From NCBI RefSeq assembly GCF_036250695.1, contig NZ_CP109427.1, positions 4,402,001-4,466,000 on the forward strand: 64,000 nucleotides of DNA. Reading direction: 5' to 3'. A program made the position numbers and the translations under genes. How positions within the stretch are numbered: the first letter of the stretch is position 1; every line of letters begins with the position of its first letter. The notes beneath the pieces are model-generated. The model was not told the origin of the DNA, made no database searches, and worked only from the letters and a program-made list of their open reading frames with translations. This DNA is from Streptomyces sp. NBC_01497 (lineage in GTDB: Bacteria; Actinomycetota; Actinomycetes; Streptomycetales; Streptomycetaceae). Of the stretch, positions 24,662 to 34,134 are shown in pieces.

Positions 24662-24693
24662 CTGCCCGGACGTAGGTGGCGGGCGGTGGCGGA

Positions 24694-25104
24694 TCAGCCG
24701 CGTCCCATCGCCCGGTCCAGGGCGATCTCGATGACCACGCGGTCCGGGTTCGGGGCCGGCGTGCGGCCGTAGCGCTCCGCGTAACGGCTGACCGCGTCGG
24801 CGACCACCTCGGGTTCGGTGCGGACCCGGGCCCGGCCCTCCAGCGTCGCCCAGCGGCCCTTCATCACCTGGCAGACCGCGACCCGTGCGCCGTGGGCCCC
24901 GTCGGCGGCCGCCAGGACGTTCGCGACCTTCCTGCTGTTCTTGTTGGTGATCACCCGCGCGACCCCCGCCTCGGGGTCGTACGTGACGCCGACCGGCACC
25001 AGGTGCGGTGAGCCGTCCGGGCGCTGTGTGGCGAGGGTGCAGAGGTGGTATTCGCGCCAGAACGCCAGGTACTCGGGATCGGGGGCGCGTACGTCGTGGG
25101 TCAT
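24694..25104 (-). CDS. PPOX-class (FMN/F420-type split-barrel) protein
   Basis: 136 residues. The sequence fits the pyridoxamine-phosphate-oxidase-like split barrel: YLAFWREYHLCTLATQRPDG, SPHLVPVGVTYD, ARVITNKNSRKVANVL, then MKGRWATLEGRARVRTEP. In actinomycetes, many members bind F420 or FMN and reduce small molecules; others bind haem. The length matches the F420-dependent TIGR-type subfamily, but cofactor cannot be decided by reading. It is monocistronic, convergent with the Rieske-like islet and divergent from clpB, with about 290 bases to the clpB HAIR box. Confidence 0.8.
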   Translation of the reverse strand: MTHDVRAPDPEYLAFWREYHLCTLATQRPDGSPHLVPVGVTYDPEAGVARVITNKNSRKVANVLAAADGAHGARVAVCQVMKGRWATLEGRARVRTEPEVVADAVSRYAERYGRTPAPNPDRVVIEIALDRAMGRG

Positions 25105-25390
25105 GCCATGAGCGTAGGTCCCGGTCCCGGTCGCGGGAGTCCGGTCCGGGGAGCGCGGCCCGGGGGAGTCCGGACCGTGGGAGTCGCTCCGGGTCGGGCG
25201 GTGGTCCCCCCGGGGGCCGCCCGGGGACCCGTCCGTCCCGCTGCGCGTGCCCGGCGACCGTGCCCGTCACGTTCCCGGCGGCCGGTGCCCCGCTGCCCCT
25301 CCCCCACGGCCCGTGCCCGGCCGCCCGGCGGCCGGTGGCCGACGCGGGATCGAGGGTGCGATCGGGGTCGTGCCCGGGTCCCGTTTTGGA

Positions 25391-25411
25391 GTTGAGTGGA
25401 ATAGACTCAAC
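25391..25411 (+). promoter_or_regulatory. HspR (HAIR) operator of clpB
   Basis: GTTGAGT-N7-ACTCAAC is a perfect dyad that matches the HAIR consensus at all inner positions, 51 bases before the clpB GTG. Regulation of clpB by HspR is established in Streptomyces. The preceding 290 bases (25105-25390) are GC-rich with no gene that I can support. Confidence 0.85.
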
Positions 25412-25462
25412 TTTGCGCAGGTTCTCATCGTCAGGATTGAGGAACAGGAGGAGAGAGCGCAC

Positions 25463-28171
25463 GTGGACGCCGAGTTGACCAACAGGAGCCGGGAAGCGAT
25501 CACCGCCGCGAGCAACAGCGCCGTGGCCCAGGGACATCCGGACCTGACCCCCGCCCATCTTCTGCTCGCGCTGCTGGCCGGGCAGGACAACGAGAACGTC
25601 ACCGACCTGCTGTCGGCGGTGGAGGCCGACCTGGCCCTGGTCAGGTCCGGGGCCGAGCGGCTGCTCGCCGGGCTGCCCAGCGTCGCCGGGTCCACCGTCG
25701 CGCCGCCGCAGGCGAACCGCGACCTGCTCGCCGTGATCGCCGACGCGACCCGGCGGGCCCGCGACCTCGGTGACGAGTACGTGTCGACGGAGCACCTGCT
25801 CATCGGCATCGCCGCCAAGGGCGGTCAGGCCGGCGAAGTGCTGGCGGGTCAGGGGGCCACGGCCAGGAAGCTGGCCGACGCTTTCGAGAAGTCCAGGGGA
25901 GGACGCCGGGTGACCACACCCGATCCGGAGGGCAACTACAAGGCGCTGGAGAAGTTCGGTACGGACTTCACGGCCGCCGCGCGCGAGGGCAGGCTCGACC
26001 CGGTCATCGGCCGGGATCAGGAGATCCGCCGCGTCGTGCAGGTCCTGTCGCGCCGTACGAAGAACAACCCGGTGCTCATCGGTGAGCCCGGCGTCGGCAA
26101 GACGGCCGTCGTCGAGGGGCTCGCGCAGCGCATCGACAAGGGCGACGTGCCCGAGTCGCTGAAGAACAAGCGGCTGATCTCGCTGGACCTCGGCGCGATG
26201 GTCGCCGGCGCGAAGTACCGGGGCGAGTTCGAGGAGCGCCTGAAGACCGTCCTGTCCGAGATCAAGGACAGCGACGGCCAGATCATCACGTTCATCGACG
26301 AGCTGCACACGGTCGTCGGCGCGGGCGCCGGCGGCGACTCCGCGATGGACGCGGGCAACATGCTCAAGCCGATGCTGGCGCGCGGTGAGCTGCGCATGGT
26401 GGGCGCCACCACGCTGGACGAGTACCGCGAGCACATCGAGAAGGACGCCGCGCTGGAGCGCCGCTTCCAGCAGGTGCTGGTCGCTGAGCCGTCCGTCGAG
26501 GACAGCATCGCGATCCTGCGCGGACTCAAGGGCCGCTACGAGGCGCACCACAAGGTGCAGATCGCGGATGCCGCGCTGGTGGCAGCGGCCACCCTCTCCG
26601 ACCGCTACATCACATCGCGCTTCCTGCCCGACAAGGCCATCGACCTCGTCGACGAGGCCGCGTCCCGGCTGCGCATGGAGATCGACTCGTCGCCGGTCGA
26701 GATCGACGAGCTCCAGCGCGTGGTGGACCGCCTCAGCATGGAGGAGATGGCGCTGAAGAACGAGTCGGACCCCGGCTCCGTACAGCGCCTGGAGAAGCTG
26801 CGCCGCGACCTGGAGAACCGCAAGGAGGAACTGCGCGGCCTGACCGCGCGGTGGGAGAAGGAGAAGAAGGGCCTCAACAGGGTCGGTGAGCTGAAGGAGC
26901 GCATCGACGAACTGCACGGCCAGGCCGAGCGCGCTCAGCGCGACGGCGACTTCGACTCCGCCTCGAAGCTGCTGTACGGGGAGATCCCGTCGGTGGAGCG
27001 GGAGTTGCAGGAGGCCTCCGCCGAGGAGGAGCAGGAGTCCGACAAGAACACCATGGTCAAGGACGAGGTCGGTCCCGACGACATCGCCGACGTGGTCGCG
27101 TCCTGGACGGGCATTCCGGCGGGCCGCCTGCTGGAGGGCGAGACGCAGAAGCTGCTGCGCATGGAGGACGAGCTCGGCCGGCGGCTGATCGGCCAGAGGG
27201 AGGCCGTAGGGGCGGTGTCCGACGCGGTGCGGCGTACCCGCGCCGGTATCTCGGACCCGGACCGGCCGACCGGGTCGTTCCTCTTCCTCGGCCCCACCGG
27301 TGTCGGCAAGACCGAACTGGCGCGGGCGCTCGCGGACTTCCTGTTCGACGACGAGCGCGCCATGATCCGGATCGACATGAGCGAGTACGGGGAGAAGCAC
27401 TCCGTCGCGCGGCTCGTCGGCGCTCCTCCCGGCTATGTCGGCTACGAGGAGGGCGGTCAGCTGACCGAGGCGGTGCGGCGGCGTCCCTACTCGGTGGTGC
27501 TGCTGGACGAGGTGGAGAAGGCGCACCCCGAGGTCTTCGACGTCCTGCTGCAGGTGCTGGACGACGGGCGGCTCACCGACGGCCAGGGCCGGACGGTGGA
27601 CTTCCGCAACACCATCCTGGTGCTGACGTCGAACCTCGGCAGCCAGTACCTCGTGGAGTCGGGCACCTCGGAGGAGCAGAAGCGGGAGCAGGTGCTCTCG
27701 GTCGTACGGTCCTCCTTCAAGCCCGAGTTCCTCAACCGCCTCGACGACATGGTGGTCTTCTCCGCCCTGTCCAGGGACGAGCTGGCGCGCATCGCCCGGC
27801 TGCAGGTCGACCGGCTCGCGAAGCGGCTCGCCGAGCGCAGGCTGACGCTGGAGGTCACGCCCCAGGCGTTGGACTGGCTGGCCGACGAGGGCAACGACCC
27901 GGCGTACGGGGCGCGTCCGCTGCGCCGCCTGGTGCAGAGCGCGATCGGCGACCGGCTCGCGAAGGAGATCCTGTCGGGCGAGGTCAAGGACGGTGACACC
28001 GTCCGCGTGGACCGTTTCGACGAGGGTCTGATCGTCGGGCGCGCGGACGGCGGCCCTGCGGAGGGCGCCTCCGCCCCGGGGCCCGTCGGGTCGGCACCCG
28101 AGGACGCCGAGAACGCCGAGGAGGCCGGGAGCGGCGAGGCGGCGGGGGAGCGCCCCGCGAAGACGCTGTAA
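25463..28171 (+). CDS. clpB: ATP-dependent disaggregase ClpB
   Basis: 902 residues from GTG at 25463, which follows CAGGAGGAGAGAG. ClpB (Hsp100) forms a hexamer that extracts proteins from aggregates with DnaK. The N domain (about 1-140) is followed by the first AAA+ module with Walker [11 protein letters not shown], Walker [14 protein letters not shown] and pore loop [11 protein letters not shown] coiled-coil middle domain spans about 400-520. The second module has [26 protein letters not shown] and pore loop GYVGYEEGG. The last 40 residues, after FDEGLIVGR, are an acidic Ala/Glu-rich extension. Own HAIR box upstream, so it responds to heat together with the dnaK operon. Confidence 0.97.
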   Translation: MDAELTNRSREAITAASNSAVAQGHPDLTPAHLLLALLAGQDNENVTDLLSAVEADLALVRSGAERLLAGLPSVAGSTVAPPQANRDLLAVIADATRRARDLGDEYVSTEHLLIGIAAKGGQAGEVLAGQGATARKLADAFEKSRGGRRVTTPDPEGNYKALEKFGTDFTAAAREGRLDPVIGRDQEIRRVVQVLSRRTKNNPVLIGEPGVGKTAVVEGLAQRIDKGDVPESLKNKRLISLDLGAMVAGAKYRGEFEERLKTVLSEIKDSDGQIITFIDELHTVVGAGAGGDSAMDAGNMLKPMLARGELRMVGATTLDEYREHIEKDAALERRFQQVLVAEPSVEDSIAILRGLKGRYEAHHKVQIADAALVAAATLSDRYITSRFLPDKAIDLVDEAASRLRMEIDSSPVEIDELQRVVDRLSMEEMALKNESDPGSVQRLEKLRRDLENRKEELRGLTARWEKEKKGLNRVGELKERIDELHGQAERAQRDGDFDSASKLLYGEIPSVERELQEASAEEEQESDKNTMVKDEVGPDDIADVVASWTGIPAGRLLEGETQKLLRMEDELGRRLIGQREAVGAVSDAVRRTRAGISDPDRPTGSFLFLGPTGVGKTELARALADFLFDDERAMIRIDMSEYGEKHSVARLVGAPPGYVGYEEGGQLTEAVRRRPYSVVLLDEVEKAHPEVFDVLLQVLDDGRLTDGQGRTVDFRNTILVLTSNLGSQYLVESGTSEEQKREQVLSVVRSSFKPEFLNRLDDMVVFSALSRDELARIARLQVDRLAKRLAERRLTLEVTPQALDWLADEGNDPAYGARPLRRLVQSAIGDRLAKEILSGEVKDGDTVRVDRFDEGLIVGRADGGPAEGASAPGPVGSAPEDAENAEEAGSGEAAGERPAKTL

Positions 28172-28301
28172 CGCCGGTCCGCGGCTTGTGGCCTCGGTGG
28201 CTGTGGTCTGTGGTCGGTGGTCTGTGGCAGGTCTGGCCGACTCCGGGCTGGGGCTGGGGCTGGCGTCCGCTGCCGGCGGCCGGAGAGATCGTGGTGGGGC
28301 G

Positions 28302-28340
28302 GTGGCCCGCCACCCGGGGAGGCTCCGGGTGGCGGGCCAT
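28302..28340 (+). terminator. Hairpin terminator after clpB
   Basis: GTGGCCCGCCACCCGG pairs with CCGGGTGGCGGGCCAT around a 7-base loop, with only the outermost pair a G-T wobble. Confidence 0.7.
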
Positions 28341-28341
28341 C

Positions 28342-28407
28342 GCCGTACGCACGCCGGGCCACTGCCGTACGCACCCCGGGCCACCGCCGTACGCGCGCCG
28401 GGCCACC
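28342..28407. repeat. Three-unit 22-bp tandem array containing GTAC
   Basis: Units start at 28342, 28364 and 28386, each GCCGTACGC-ACGCCGGGCCAC with one or two changes. The first unit abuts the clpB terminator. A similar CGTACG-rich array occurs at 59423-59601. Confidence 0.75.
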
Positions 28408-28801
28408 GGCACGGCTTCCGTGGTGGACGGTGCGGACGGACGGTGCGTTCGGTGCGGCGCGGGGGCCGGTGGCCGGGGCGGACCGCGTGGAGATTCACCG
28501 CACGGTCCGTCCGCGGCCGTGCGCCCGGGTGATCACCGCAGGTGCCGTGGCGCTCCGCGCGGTTCCCTCGCCCCGGGACGTCCGTCCGGGGCGCGGGCCC
28601 CTCGCCCGGGATGTCCGTCCGGTGGGAACGCCGGGGCGGCCGCGCGGGCCCGTCCGCCGTGTCAGCGGGCGCGGGCCGGGCAGGCGGAGGGGCCGGCGGT
28701 GGGACCGGGCAGGGAAAAGGCCGGACCCGCGCCCACCTGGCTTGCCACCTCCCGGCTGTGATGAGGGAGGATGGCGGGAACCGTACGAAGGGAAAAACAC
28801 G

Positions 28802-29335
28802 GTGAGCATCGATCCGTCCTCGATTCCAAATTTCGGGGGGCGCCCCGAGCCGGAGCCGGCTGCCGGAGCGGCGGCTCCCGTCGTCGTCCCGGACCAGGAC
28901 CTGGTCAAGCAGCTCCTCGGCCAGATGGAGCTGAAGTACGTCGTCGACGACGAGGGTGACCTCGCGGCGCCGTGGGAGGAATTCCGTACGTACTTCATGT
29001 TCCGCGGCGACGAGGAACAGCAGGTCTTCTCCGTGCGTACGTTCTACGACCGGCCGCACGAGGTCGACGAGAAGCTCCGCATCCTGGAGCTGATCGACGA
29101 CTGGAACAGGCGCACCCTGTGGCCGAAGGTCTACAGCCACGTCCACGAGGAGGACGACGGTCCGCCGACCGTCCGCCTCATCGGTGAGGCGCAGATGCTG
29201 ATCGGCACGGGCGTCGGCGTCGACCACTTCGTGTCGTCCACCGTCAGCTGGGTGCGCGCGTCGATCGAGTTCGACAAGTGGCTGGTGGAACAGCTGGGAC
29301 TCGAACCGGGCGACGAGAAGCCCGAGGACGCATAG
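28802..29335 (+). CDS. YbjN-domain protein
   Basis: 177 residues; GTG after GAAGGGAAAAACAC. After a 25-residue Pro/Ala lead, the YbjN fold, related to type III secretion chaperones, is seen: LVKQLLGQMELKYVVDDEGD, EEFRTYFMFRGDEEQQVFSV, FYDRPHEVDEKLRILELIDD, NRRTLWPKVYSHV. The C-terminus GVGVDHFVSSTVSWVRASIEF is typical of the actinobacterial branch. No enzymatic motif. Some family members act as chaperone-like or stress regulators, but the role here is unknown. Next to clpB without evident operon linkage. A hairpin terminator follows. Confidence 0.8.
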   Translation: MSIDPSSIPNFGGRPEPEPAAGAAAPVVVPDQDLVKQLLGQMELKYVVDDEGDLAAPWEEFRTYFMFRGDEEQQVFSVRTFYDRPHEVDEKLRILELIDDWNRRTLWPKVYSHVHEEDDGPPTVRLIGEAQMLIGTGVGVDHFVSSTVSWVRASIEFDKWLVEQLGLEPGDEKPEDA

Positions 29336-29350
29336 CCCACGGAGCGCGGC

Positions 29351-29386
29351 TGCGGGGCCGCGTGCCCGAGGGCGCGCGGCCCCGCA
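29351..29386 (+). terminator. Terminator after the YbjN gene
   Basis: TGCGGGGCCGCG pairs perfectly with CGCGGCCCCGCA around a 12-base loop, 15 bases after the stop. A second GC hairpin follows at about 29408-29440. Confidence 0.75.
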
Positions 29387-29571
29387 CGGCCTCGTGAGGG
29401 GCCCCGCCGGCCCCCGCCACCGTTCGCGGTGACGGGGGCCGCCGCATGCCCCGGCCGAGGCGTCGCGCGCCCGGCGGCCCGGATCGCGGGCCCGGCGGGA
29501 TCGCGGAGGCGAGGCCCTAGGGTGGCGGACACAGCGGGCTGGCGGCAGCGGCGGAAGCGGGAGATGCCTCG

Positions 29572-30753
29572 ATGGACACGGTGAGCGGTACGGCCTGGCG
29601 GCCCGCGGCGCGGGTACGGGGCATGGGCACCTCGATCTTCACCGAGATGACTGAGCTGGCGCGGGCCACCGGGGCGGTCAACCTCGGCCAGGGCGTGCCC
29701 GAGCTGGCGAGCCCGCCCGCGCTGCTGCGGGACGTGGCAGACGCGGTCCTCGCCGGGGCCAACCAGTACCCGCCCGCCGCGGGCGTGCCCGCCCTGCGGG
29801 AGGCGGTGGCCGCGCACCAGCTGCGGCGCTACGGCCTCGCCCACGACCCGGCCACCGAGGTCCTCGTCACCACCGGCGCGACCGAGGCGCTGGCCGCCTC
29901 GGTGCTCGCGGTGTGCGACCCCGGGGACGAGATCATCGCCTTCGACCCCTGCTACGACGCCTACGCGGCGGACGCGCGCCTCGCCGGCGCCACCCTCGTC
30001 GGGGTGGCGCTGGCGACCGACGGTGACGGCTTCCTGCTGGACCCGGACGCGCTGCGCGCCGCCGTCACGCCGCGGACACGCGCGCTGATCCTGAACACCC
30101 CGCACAACCCGACCGGCAAGGTGTTCACCCAGGCGGAGCTCGCGGCCGTCGCGGAGGTCTGCCGGGAGCACGACCTGACCGTCATCACGGACGAGGTGTA
30201 CGAGCACCTCGTCTACGCGGGCCTGCCGCATCTGCCGGTCTCCGCGCTGCCGGGCATGCGCGAGCGCACCCTGACCGTGTCCAGTGCGGGGAAGACGTTC
30301 AACACGACGGGCTGGAAGGTCGGCTGGGTGTGCGGGCCCGCGCCGCTGGTCGCCGCGGTGAGCGCCGCGAAGCAGTTCCTCACGTACGCCTCCGGCACGC
30401 CCTACCAGGGCGCGCTGGCACGGGCGCTGGGCTCCGTGGAGGAGTGGGCGGCCGGACTGCGGGGCGAACTGCGTGCGAATCGCGATGTGCTGACGGAGGG
30501 TCTGAAGGCGGCCGGACTACGGCCGTTCCGCGCAGACGCGGGGTACTTCGTCCAGGCCGACGTGCGTCCGGCCGGGTACGAGGACGGCGTGGAGTTCTGC
30601 CGCGACCTGCCGGGGCGGGTCGGGGTGGTGGCCATCCCGACGTCGGCGTTCCAGGTCGTGGCGGGGCCGCGGTGGCTGGTGCGGTTCTCCTTCTGCAAGA
30701 AGAGGGAGACGCTGGACGACGCGGTGTCCCGCCTCCAGCGGCTCGGCGCCTGA
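29572..30753 (+). CDS. PLP-dependent class I/II aminotransferase
   Basis: 393 residues. Fold type I aminotransferase of the DapC/kynurenine aminotransferase-like branch: NLGQGVPELASPP at the substrate entrance, TGATEALAASVLA (phosphate binding), the aromatic region FDPCYDAYAADA, LNTPHNPTGKVF, the PLP-ring Asp in VITDEVYEHLVY, Schiff-base Lys in SSAGKTFNTTGWKVGW, and the carboxylate-binding Arg in WLVRFSFCKKR. It transfers amino groups between amino acids and 2-oxo acids; substrate choice among N-succinyl-diaminopimelate, methionine or aromatic acids cannot be fixed by reading. Monocistronic. A 15-base tandem array begins at its last two codons. Confidence 0.9.
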   Translation: MDTVSGTAWRPAARVRGMGTSIFTEMTELARATGAVNLGQGVPELASPPALLRDVADAVLAGANQYPPAAGVPALREAVAAHQLRRYGLAHDPATEVLVTTGATEALAASVLAVCDPGDEIIAFDPCYDAYAADARLAGATLVGVALATDGDGFLLDPDALRAAVTPRTRALILNTPHNPTGKVFTQAELAAVAEVCREHDLTVITDEVYEHLVYAGLPHLPVSALPGMRERTLTVSSAGKTFNTTGWKVGWVCGPAPLVAAVSAAKQFLTYASGTPYQGALARALGSVEEWAAGLRGELRANRDVLTEGLKAAGLRPFRADAGYFVQADVRPAGYEDGVEFCRDLPGRVGVVAIPTSAFQVVAGPRWLVRFSFCKKRETLDDAVSRLQRLGA

Positions 30754-30809
30754 CGGTCGGGGGCCCGACGGCCCGGGCCCTGACGGTTCGGGGCTCCCAG
30801 CGGTTCGGG
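30748..30809. repeat. Degenerate 15-bp tandem array starting on a stop codon
   Basis: Units GCCTGACGGTCGGGG, GCCCGACGGCCCGGG and CCCTGACGGTTCGGG begin at 30748, 30763 and 30778. A 17-base variant and a partial unit follow. The TGA of unit 1 is the aminotransferase stop. Confidence 0.7.
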
Positions 30810-31021
30810 GCACCGGCGGCCGGGGCCCGCGCGGCGCGGTGAACTGTGCGCCCGGGCTCCGATCGGGCCGCGGGGCGGTCGCGGGCACAGGCGCGCGGCG
30901 GACGTTCGTGTACGGAAACCTCCGGTGTTTCTCAACAGTTCCGCAACACGGTCTTTGGCGCGCGTTCACGGGGGGAGACGACAGGCAGAGACATCGACGG
31001 GGGAAGGCAGGTGACGCTCCG

Positions 31022-31327
31022 ATGTGGATCATCGTGGGAGTCGTCGTGGTGGTCGTACTCGTGTTCTTGGCGGCCCGGCGCAGTAACCGGCGTGGCCGGA
31101 GCGGGGGTTACGGCGGCGGACGGGGCGGGTCGTCGGGCGGTTCGAACAGCTGGTGGGCGGGCGGCGGCGCCGCCGCGGGCGACCCGCGGCACGGTGGCGG
31201 GCACCACACCTCGCACCACGACAGTGGCGGCGGCGGACATCACGGTGGTGGGGGGCACTCCTGCGGTGGTGGCCACTCGTGCGGCGGTGGCGGCAGTTCC
31301 TGTGGGAGCTCCTGCGGCGGGAACTGA
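31022..31327 (+). CDS. Small membrane-anchored protein with Gly/His/Cys-rich tail
   Basis: 101 residues; ATG at 31022. One N-terminal helix (MWIIVGVVVVVVLVFLAARR) is followed by an Arg/Gly segment with a WW pair and a long tail of Gly, His, Ser and Cys (repeats of GGGHSCGGG and GGHH). The tail holds six Cys and about ten His, a composition suited to binding transition metals outside or at the membrane. No family can be assigned beyond such Gly-rich tails. It stands alone; the next gene is 404 bases away. The metal role is inference from composition only. Confidence 0.6.
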   Translation: MWIIVGVVVVVVLVFLAARRSNRRGRSGGYGGGRGGSSGGSNSWWAGGGAAAGDPRHGGGHHTSHHDSGGGGHHGGGGHSCGGGHSCGGGGSSCGSSCGGN

Positions 31328-31731
31328 GTCCGGCGGGCGCGGTCGAAGGGTGCGCCCGGGGGACGGTCCACGGTGCGGTCGACGGCGCCACCGGGGGCCG
31401 GACCAGGGCGCCTTCGGGATGTGACAGAGGCATGAGCGGGGCGCGGGACCGGGCGGGCGGTGAGCCGCGGCCGGTCCCGACGCGTCGGGGCGCCTCCATC
31501 TGAACACCTGAACACCGAAGCCCCCGAGGGGATGGAAACCCCGCCAAGTTGGGTAAAAACGCTGTAGGCGCAGCGGACTTCGTGATTCGCTGGGAAAGTC
31601 TTCCACCAGCCCTCGGACTCCCGGGACCGACCCGCGGAGACGAGAGGGCGACCCTTCGCGCGTCCTTCAGCTGCATTCTCTCCGGGGGTGTCCCCCGGCC
31701 CATCCGTCACGTGTGTCTGCGGAGCCGATCC
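31328..31731. other. 404-base leader/intergenic stretch before the DUF2617 gene
   Basis: The first 170 bases are GC-rich. The segment 31510-31600 is unusually A-rich for this chromosome, with a GGATGGAAACC and GGTAAAAACGC run, and may hold the promoter and leader of the next gene. No ORF is supported and no known riboswitch is recognised. Confidence 0.35.
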
Positions 31732-32250
31732 ATGCTCACGACCCTGAATACCGCCTACACCGACACCCGCGCCGCCGATCTGGCCTGGGCGTTGGGACGG
31801 GGGCCACTTCCGGCCCTCGCCACACTTGACCTCGATCTTTCCGGCGCGAGACTTGAGCTGAGACTGCTCGGCGCGTCCCACCAGGTGCTGCTCGAAGAGG
31901 ACGGGGGCGCGTGTTCGGAGACCGTGGCGTGCATCCCCGGCAGCAGCACACCACTGCCACTCGGTGTGTCCGAGCGCATCGGCGACTGGGAGTACGAGTT
32001 CGCCGCGCGCGTCGAGCATCTGTCACAAGGCCAGTTCGCCGGTCGGGCGCAGGAATTGCTCGCTCTGGTGGCCGATCACCCGAACGGCCTTGCGGGCACG
32101 TTCCCCGGTTCGCCGTACGCGTTCACGGCGCTGCTCGCCCAGCGTGACGAGGGTTCGGTGCGGTGGCGCACCTGGCACGCGTACCCGCAGGAGGGTCAGC
32201 TCGTGGTGACCAGGACACGGGTCGGGGTGCGGATGCCGGCCGTGCTGTGA
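31732..32250 (+). CDS. DUF2617 family protein
   Basis: 172 residues; ATG at 31732. The reading TLNTAYTDTRAADLAWALGR, followed by GASHQVLLEEDGG and YEFAARVEHLSQGQF, matches the actinobacterial DUF2617 family, soluble and without membrane segments. FPGSPYAFTALLA and RWRTWHAYPQEGQLVVT finish the domain. Function unknown. In actinomycetes it is habitually next to the spermidine-synthase-like membrane protein encoded 170 bases downstream, so the two probably act together. Confidence 0.8.
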   Translation: MLTTLNTAYTDTRAADLAWALGRGPLPALATLDLDLSGARLELRLLGASHQVLLEEDGGACSETVACIPGSSTPLPLGVSERIGDWEYEFAARVEHLSQGQFAGRAQELLALVADHPNGLAGTFPGSPYAFTALLAQRDEGSVRWRTWHAYPQEGQLVVTRTRVGVRMPAVL

Positions 32251-32420
32251 GGCGGGGGACCGGGGGCGGGCCCGCCGGCCGGGGTGTCGCGTCGCCGCCG
32301 TGCCGCGTCCCGGTCGCCGCGCGAGCCGTGAGGTGCCCGGGGGGCGGACCGCGGCTCACGGGTCGAGATGCACCCGTGTGGGTGACCATGTGCGAGCGAG
32401 ACGTGACGTAGCGTTACCTC

Positions 32421-34097
32421 ATGCTCGACCAGCACGCCGTGGCGCAGCGAGACCCGTCACCGGCGGGACCGCCGCCACCACCGCCCTGCCGCGAGCCGCG
32501 GCCGCCGGTTCGCGCGGACGCGGTCCGCTTCCTGGTGCTGCTCGTGGTGTTCGTCTGTGCGGCCTGCGGCCTCGTGTACGAGCTGGAACTCGTCGCGCTC
32601 GGCTCGTACCTCATGGGGGACACGGTCACCCAGGCGTCCGTGGTGCTCTCGGTGATGGTGTTCGCCATGGGCATCGGCTCCCTGCTCGCCAAGCGGCTGC
32701 GCACCCGAGCGGCCGTCGGGTTCGGACTGGTGGAGTCGGGGCTCGCGCTGGTCGGCGGCATGTCCGCGTTCACGCTGTACGCGAGCTTCGCGTGGCTCGG
32801 CGGCTCGCGCGGGGCGATCGTCGCCTTCTCCCTCGCCATCGGCGTGCTGACGGGTGCCGAGATCCCGCTGCTGATGACCCTGATCCAGCGGGTCTCGCGG
32901 CAGGACGCGGGCGCGGCCGTCGCGGATCTGTTCGCGGCGGACTACGTGGGCGCGCTGGTCGGCGGGCTGGCCTTTCCGTTCCTGCTGTTGCCGTGGCTCG
33001 GGCAGCTGACGGCCGCGATGGTCACCGGCGCGGTGAACGTGATGGCGGGCGGCGCGCTCGTGCTGTGGCTCTTCGGGCGGGACCTGTCGCCCCGGGCGCG
33101 GCGGCTGCTGCTCACCGCCGATGTGCTGGTGCTCGCGGTACTGGCGACGGCGGCGGCGACGGTCGGCGACTTCGAGCGGGCCGCGCGCTCGGCCGTCTAC
33201 GGCCCGGGTGTCCGGGTCGCGGTGCACACGAGCGTGCAGGAGATCGTGCTCACCGGCGGGGCCCGGGGGACGCTCGACCTGTACCTGGACGGCAGGCTCC
33301 GGGTCAGCGCGCGGGACGAGTACCGCTACGACGAGGGGCTGGTGCATCCGGCGATGCGCGGGCCGCACGCGCGGGTGCTGATCCTCGGCGGCGGCGACGG
33401 CCTCGCGGCACGTGAGGTGCTGCGCTATCGGGACGTCGCGTCGGTGACGGTCGTGGACATCGACGGCGAGGTCGAGCGGCTGGCGCGCGAGGATCCCGCG
33501 CTCAGCGCACTCAACGGGCACGCGTACCGGGACCCGCGGCTGCACGTGGTCACGAGCGACGCGTTCAGCTGGCTGCGCGGGGCCGAGCGCGCGCGACCCG
33601 GCAGCGGTCCTGCACCGTTCGACGTGATCGTCTGCGACCTGCCCGATCCGGGCATCACGTCCAGCTCGAAGCTGTACTCGCAGGAGTTCTACGGCCTGGC
33701 GGCGCGCGCGCTCGCCCCGGATGGGCGGCTGGTGGTGCACGTGGGGCCCCTCGCGACGCGCGTCCGGGCGTTCTGGACGGTGGACGCGACGCTGCGGGCC
33801 GCCGGATTCCGGGCGACGCCCTACGGGGCGACGGGACCCGCGGACGGTTTCGCGGGCGGCCCCGACCGGACGAAGCGGGCGGGCCGGGGCGAGTCGGCCC
33901 GGGAGGACTGGGGGTTCCTGCTGGCCGCACGGGGTCCCGCGGCCCCGCCGCTCGCCCTCGCGCCCGACGCGCCTCGGCTGCGGTCGCTGGACGCGGCCCG
34001 GCTCGCGGCGGACGGACGGGCCGCCGCCCGGCAGCGGCCGGGCGGGGCGGGGCGCCTGCCGCCGTCGACTTTGATTCACCCGAGATACGGCGAGTGA
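32421..34097 (+). CDS. Membrane-bound polyamine aminopropyltransferase (spermidine synthase-like)
   Basis: 558 residues; ATG at 32421 near a weak ribosome site. Six to seven N-terminal membrane helices (about 35-245) begin [21 protein letters not shown]. The cytoplasmic SpeE-like methyltransferase fold follows. Motifs: [19 protein letters not shown], the beta-hairpin [19 protein letters not shown], the nucleoside-binding loop [30 protein letters not shown], and the catalytic-loop Asp in [10 protein letters not shown]. Classic SpeE has D-x-x-D-P at this place. The enzyme would transfer aminopropyl from decarboxylated S-adenosylmethionine. Membrane versions are of uncertain substrate. Confidence 0.85.
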   Translation: MLDQHAVAQRDPSPAGPPPPPPCREPRPPVRADAVRFLVLLVVFVCAACGLVYELELVALGSYLMGDTVTQASVVLSVMVFAMGIGSLLAKRLRTRAAVGFGLVESGLALVGGMSAFTLYASFAWLGGSRGAIVAFSLAIGVLTGAEIPLLMTLIQRVSRQDAGAAVADLFAADYVGALVGGLAFPFLLLPWLGQLTAAMVTGAVNVMAGGALVLWLFGRDLSPRARRLLLTADVLVLAVLATAAATVGDFERAARSAVYGPGVRVAVHTSVQEIVLTGGARGTLDLYLDGRLRVSARDEYRYDEGLVHPAMRGPHARVLILGGGDGLAAREVLRYRDVASVTVVDIDGEVERLAREDPALSALNGHAYRDPRLHVVTSDAFSWLRGAERARPGSGPAPFDVIVCDLPDPGITSSSKLYSQEFYGLAARALAPDGRLVVHVGPLATRVRAFWTVDATLRAAGFRATPYGATGPADGFAGGPDRTKRAGRGESAREDWGFLLAARGPAAPPLALAPDAPRLRSLDAARLAADGRAAARQRPGGAGRLPPSTLIHPRYGE

Positions 34098-34134
34098 GCG
34101 CCGTCCGGGGCGGGTTTAAGTAGGCTCGGGTCCC

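Larger units (their letters stand above)
28172..28801. other. 630-base gene-free stretch between clpB and the YbjN gene
   Basis: It holds a GT-rich run with repeated GGTCTGTGG (28204-28232), a strong hairpin (28302-28340), a 22-bp tandem array (28342-28407) and a repeated GGGA-GTCCGTCCGG element near 28575 and 28608. No protein-coding frame is convincing. Confidence 0.5.

Noticed and set aside
24170..29227. A 1685-codon open frame on the minus strand across clpB
   Set aside because: Antisense shadow of clpB and neighbours; no start site or domain, and it overlaps well-supported genes and two HAIR promoters.
31510..31575. GGATGGAAACC next to a GC dyad, reminiscent of a CRISPR repeat end
   Set aside because: Only one copy, no spacers, and no cas genes in the window.
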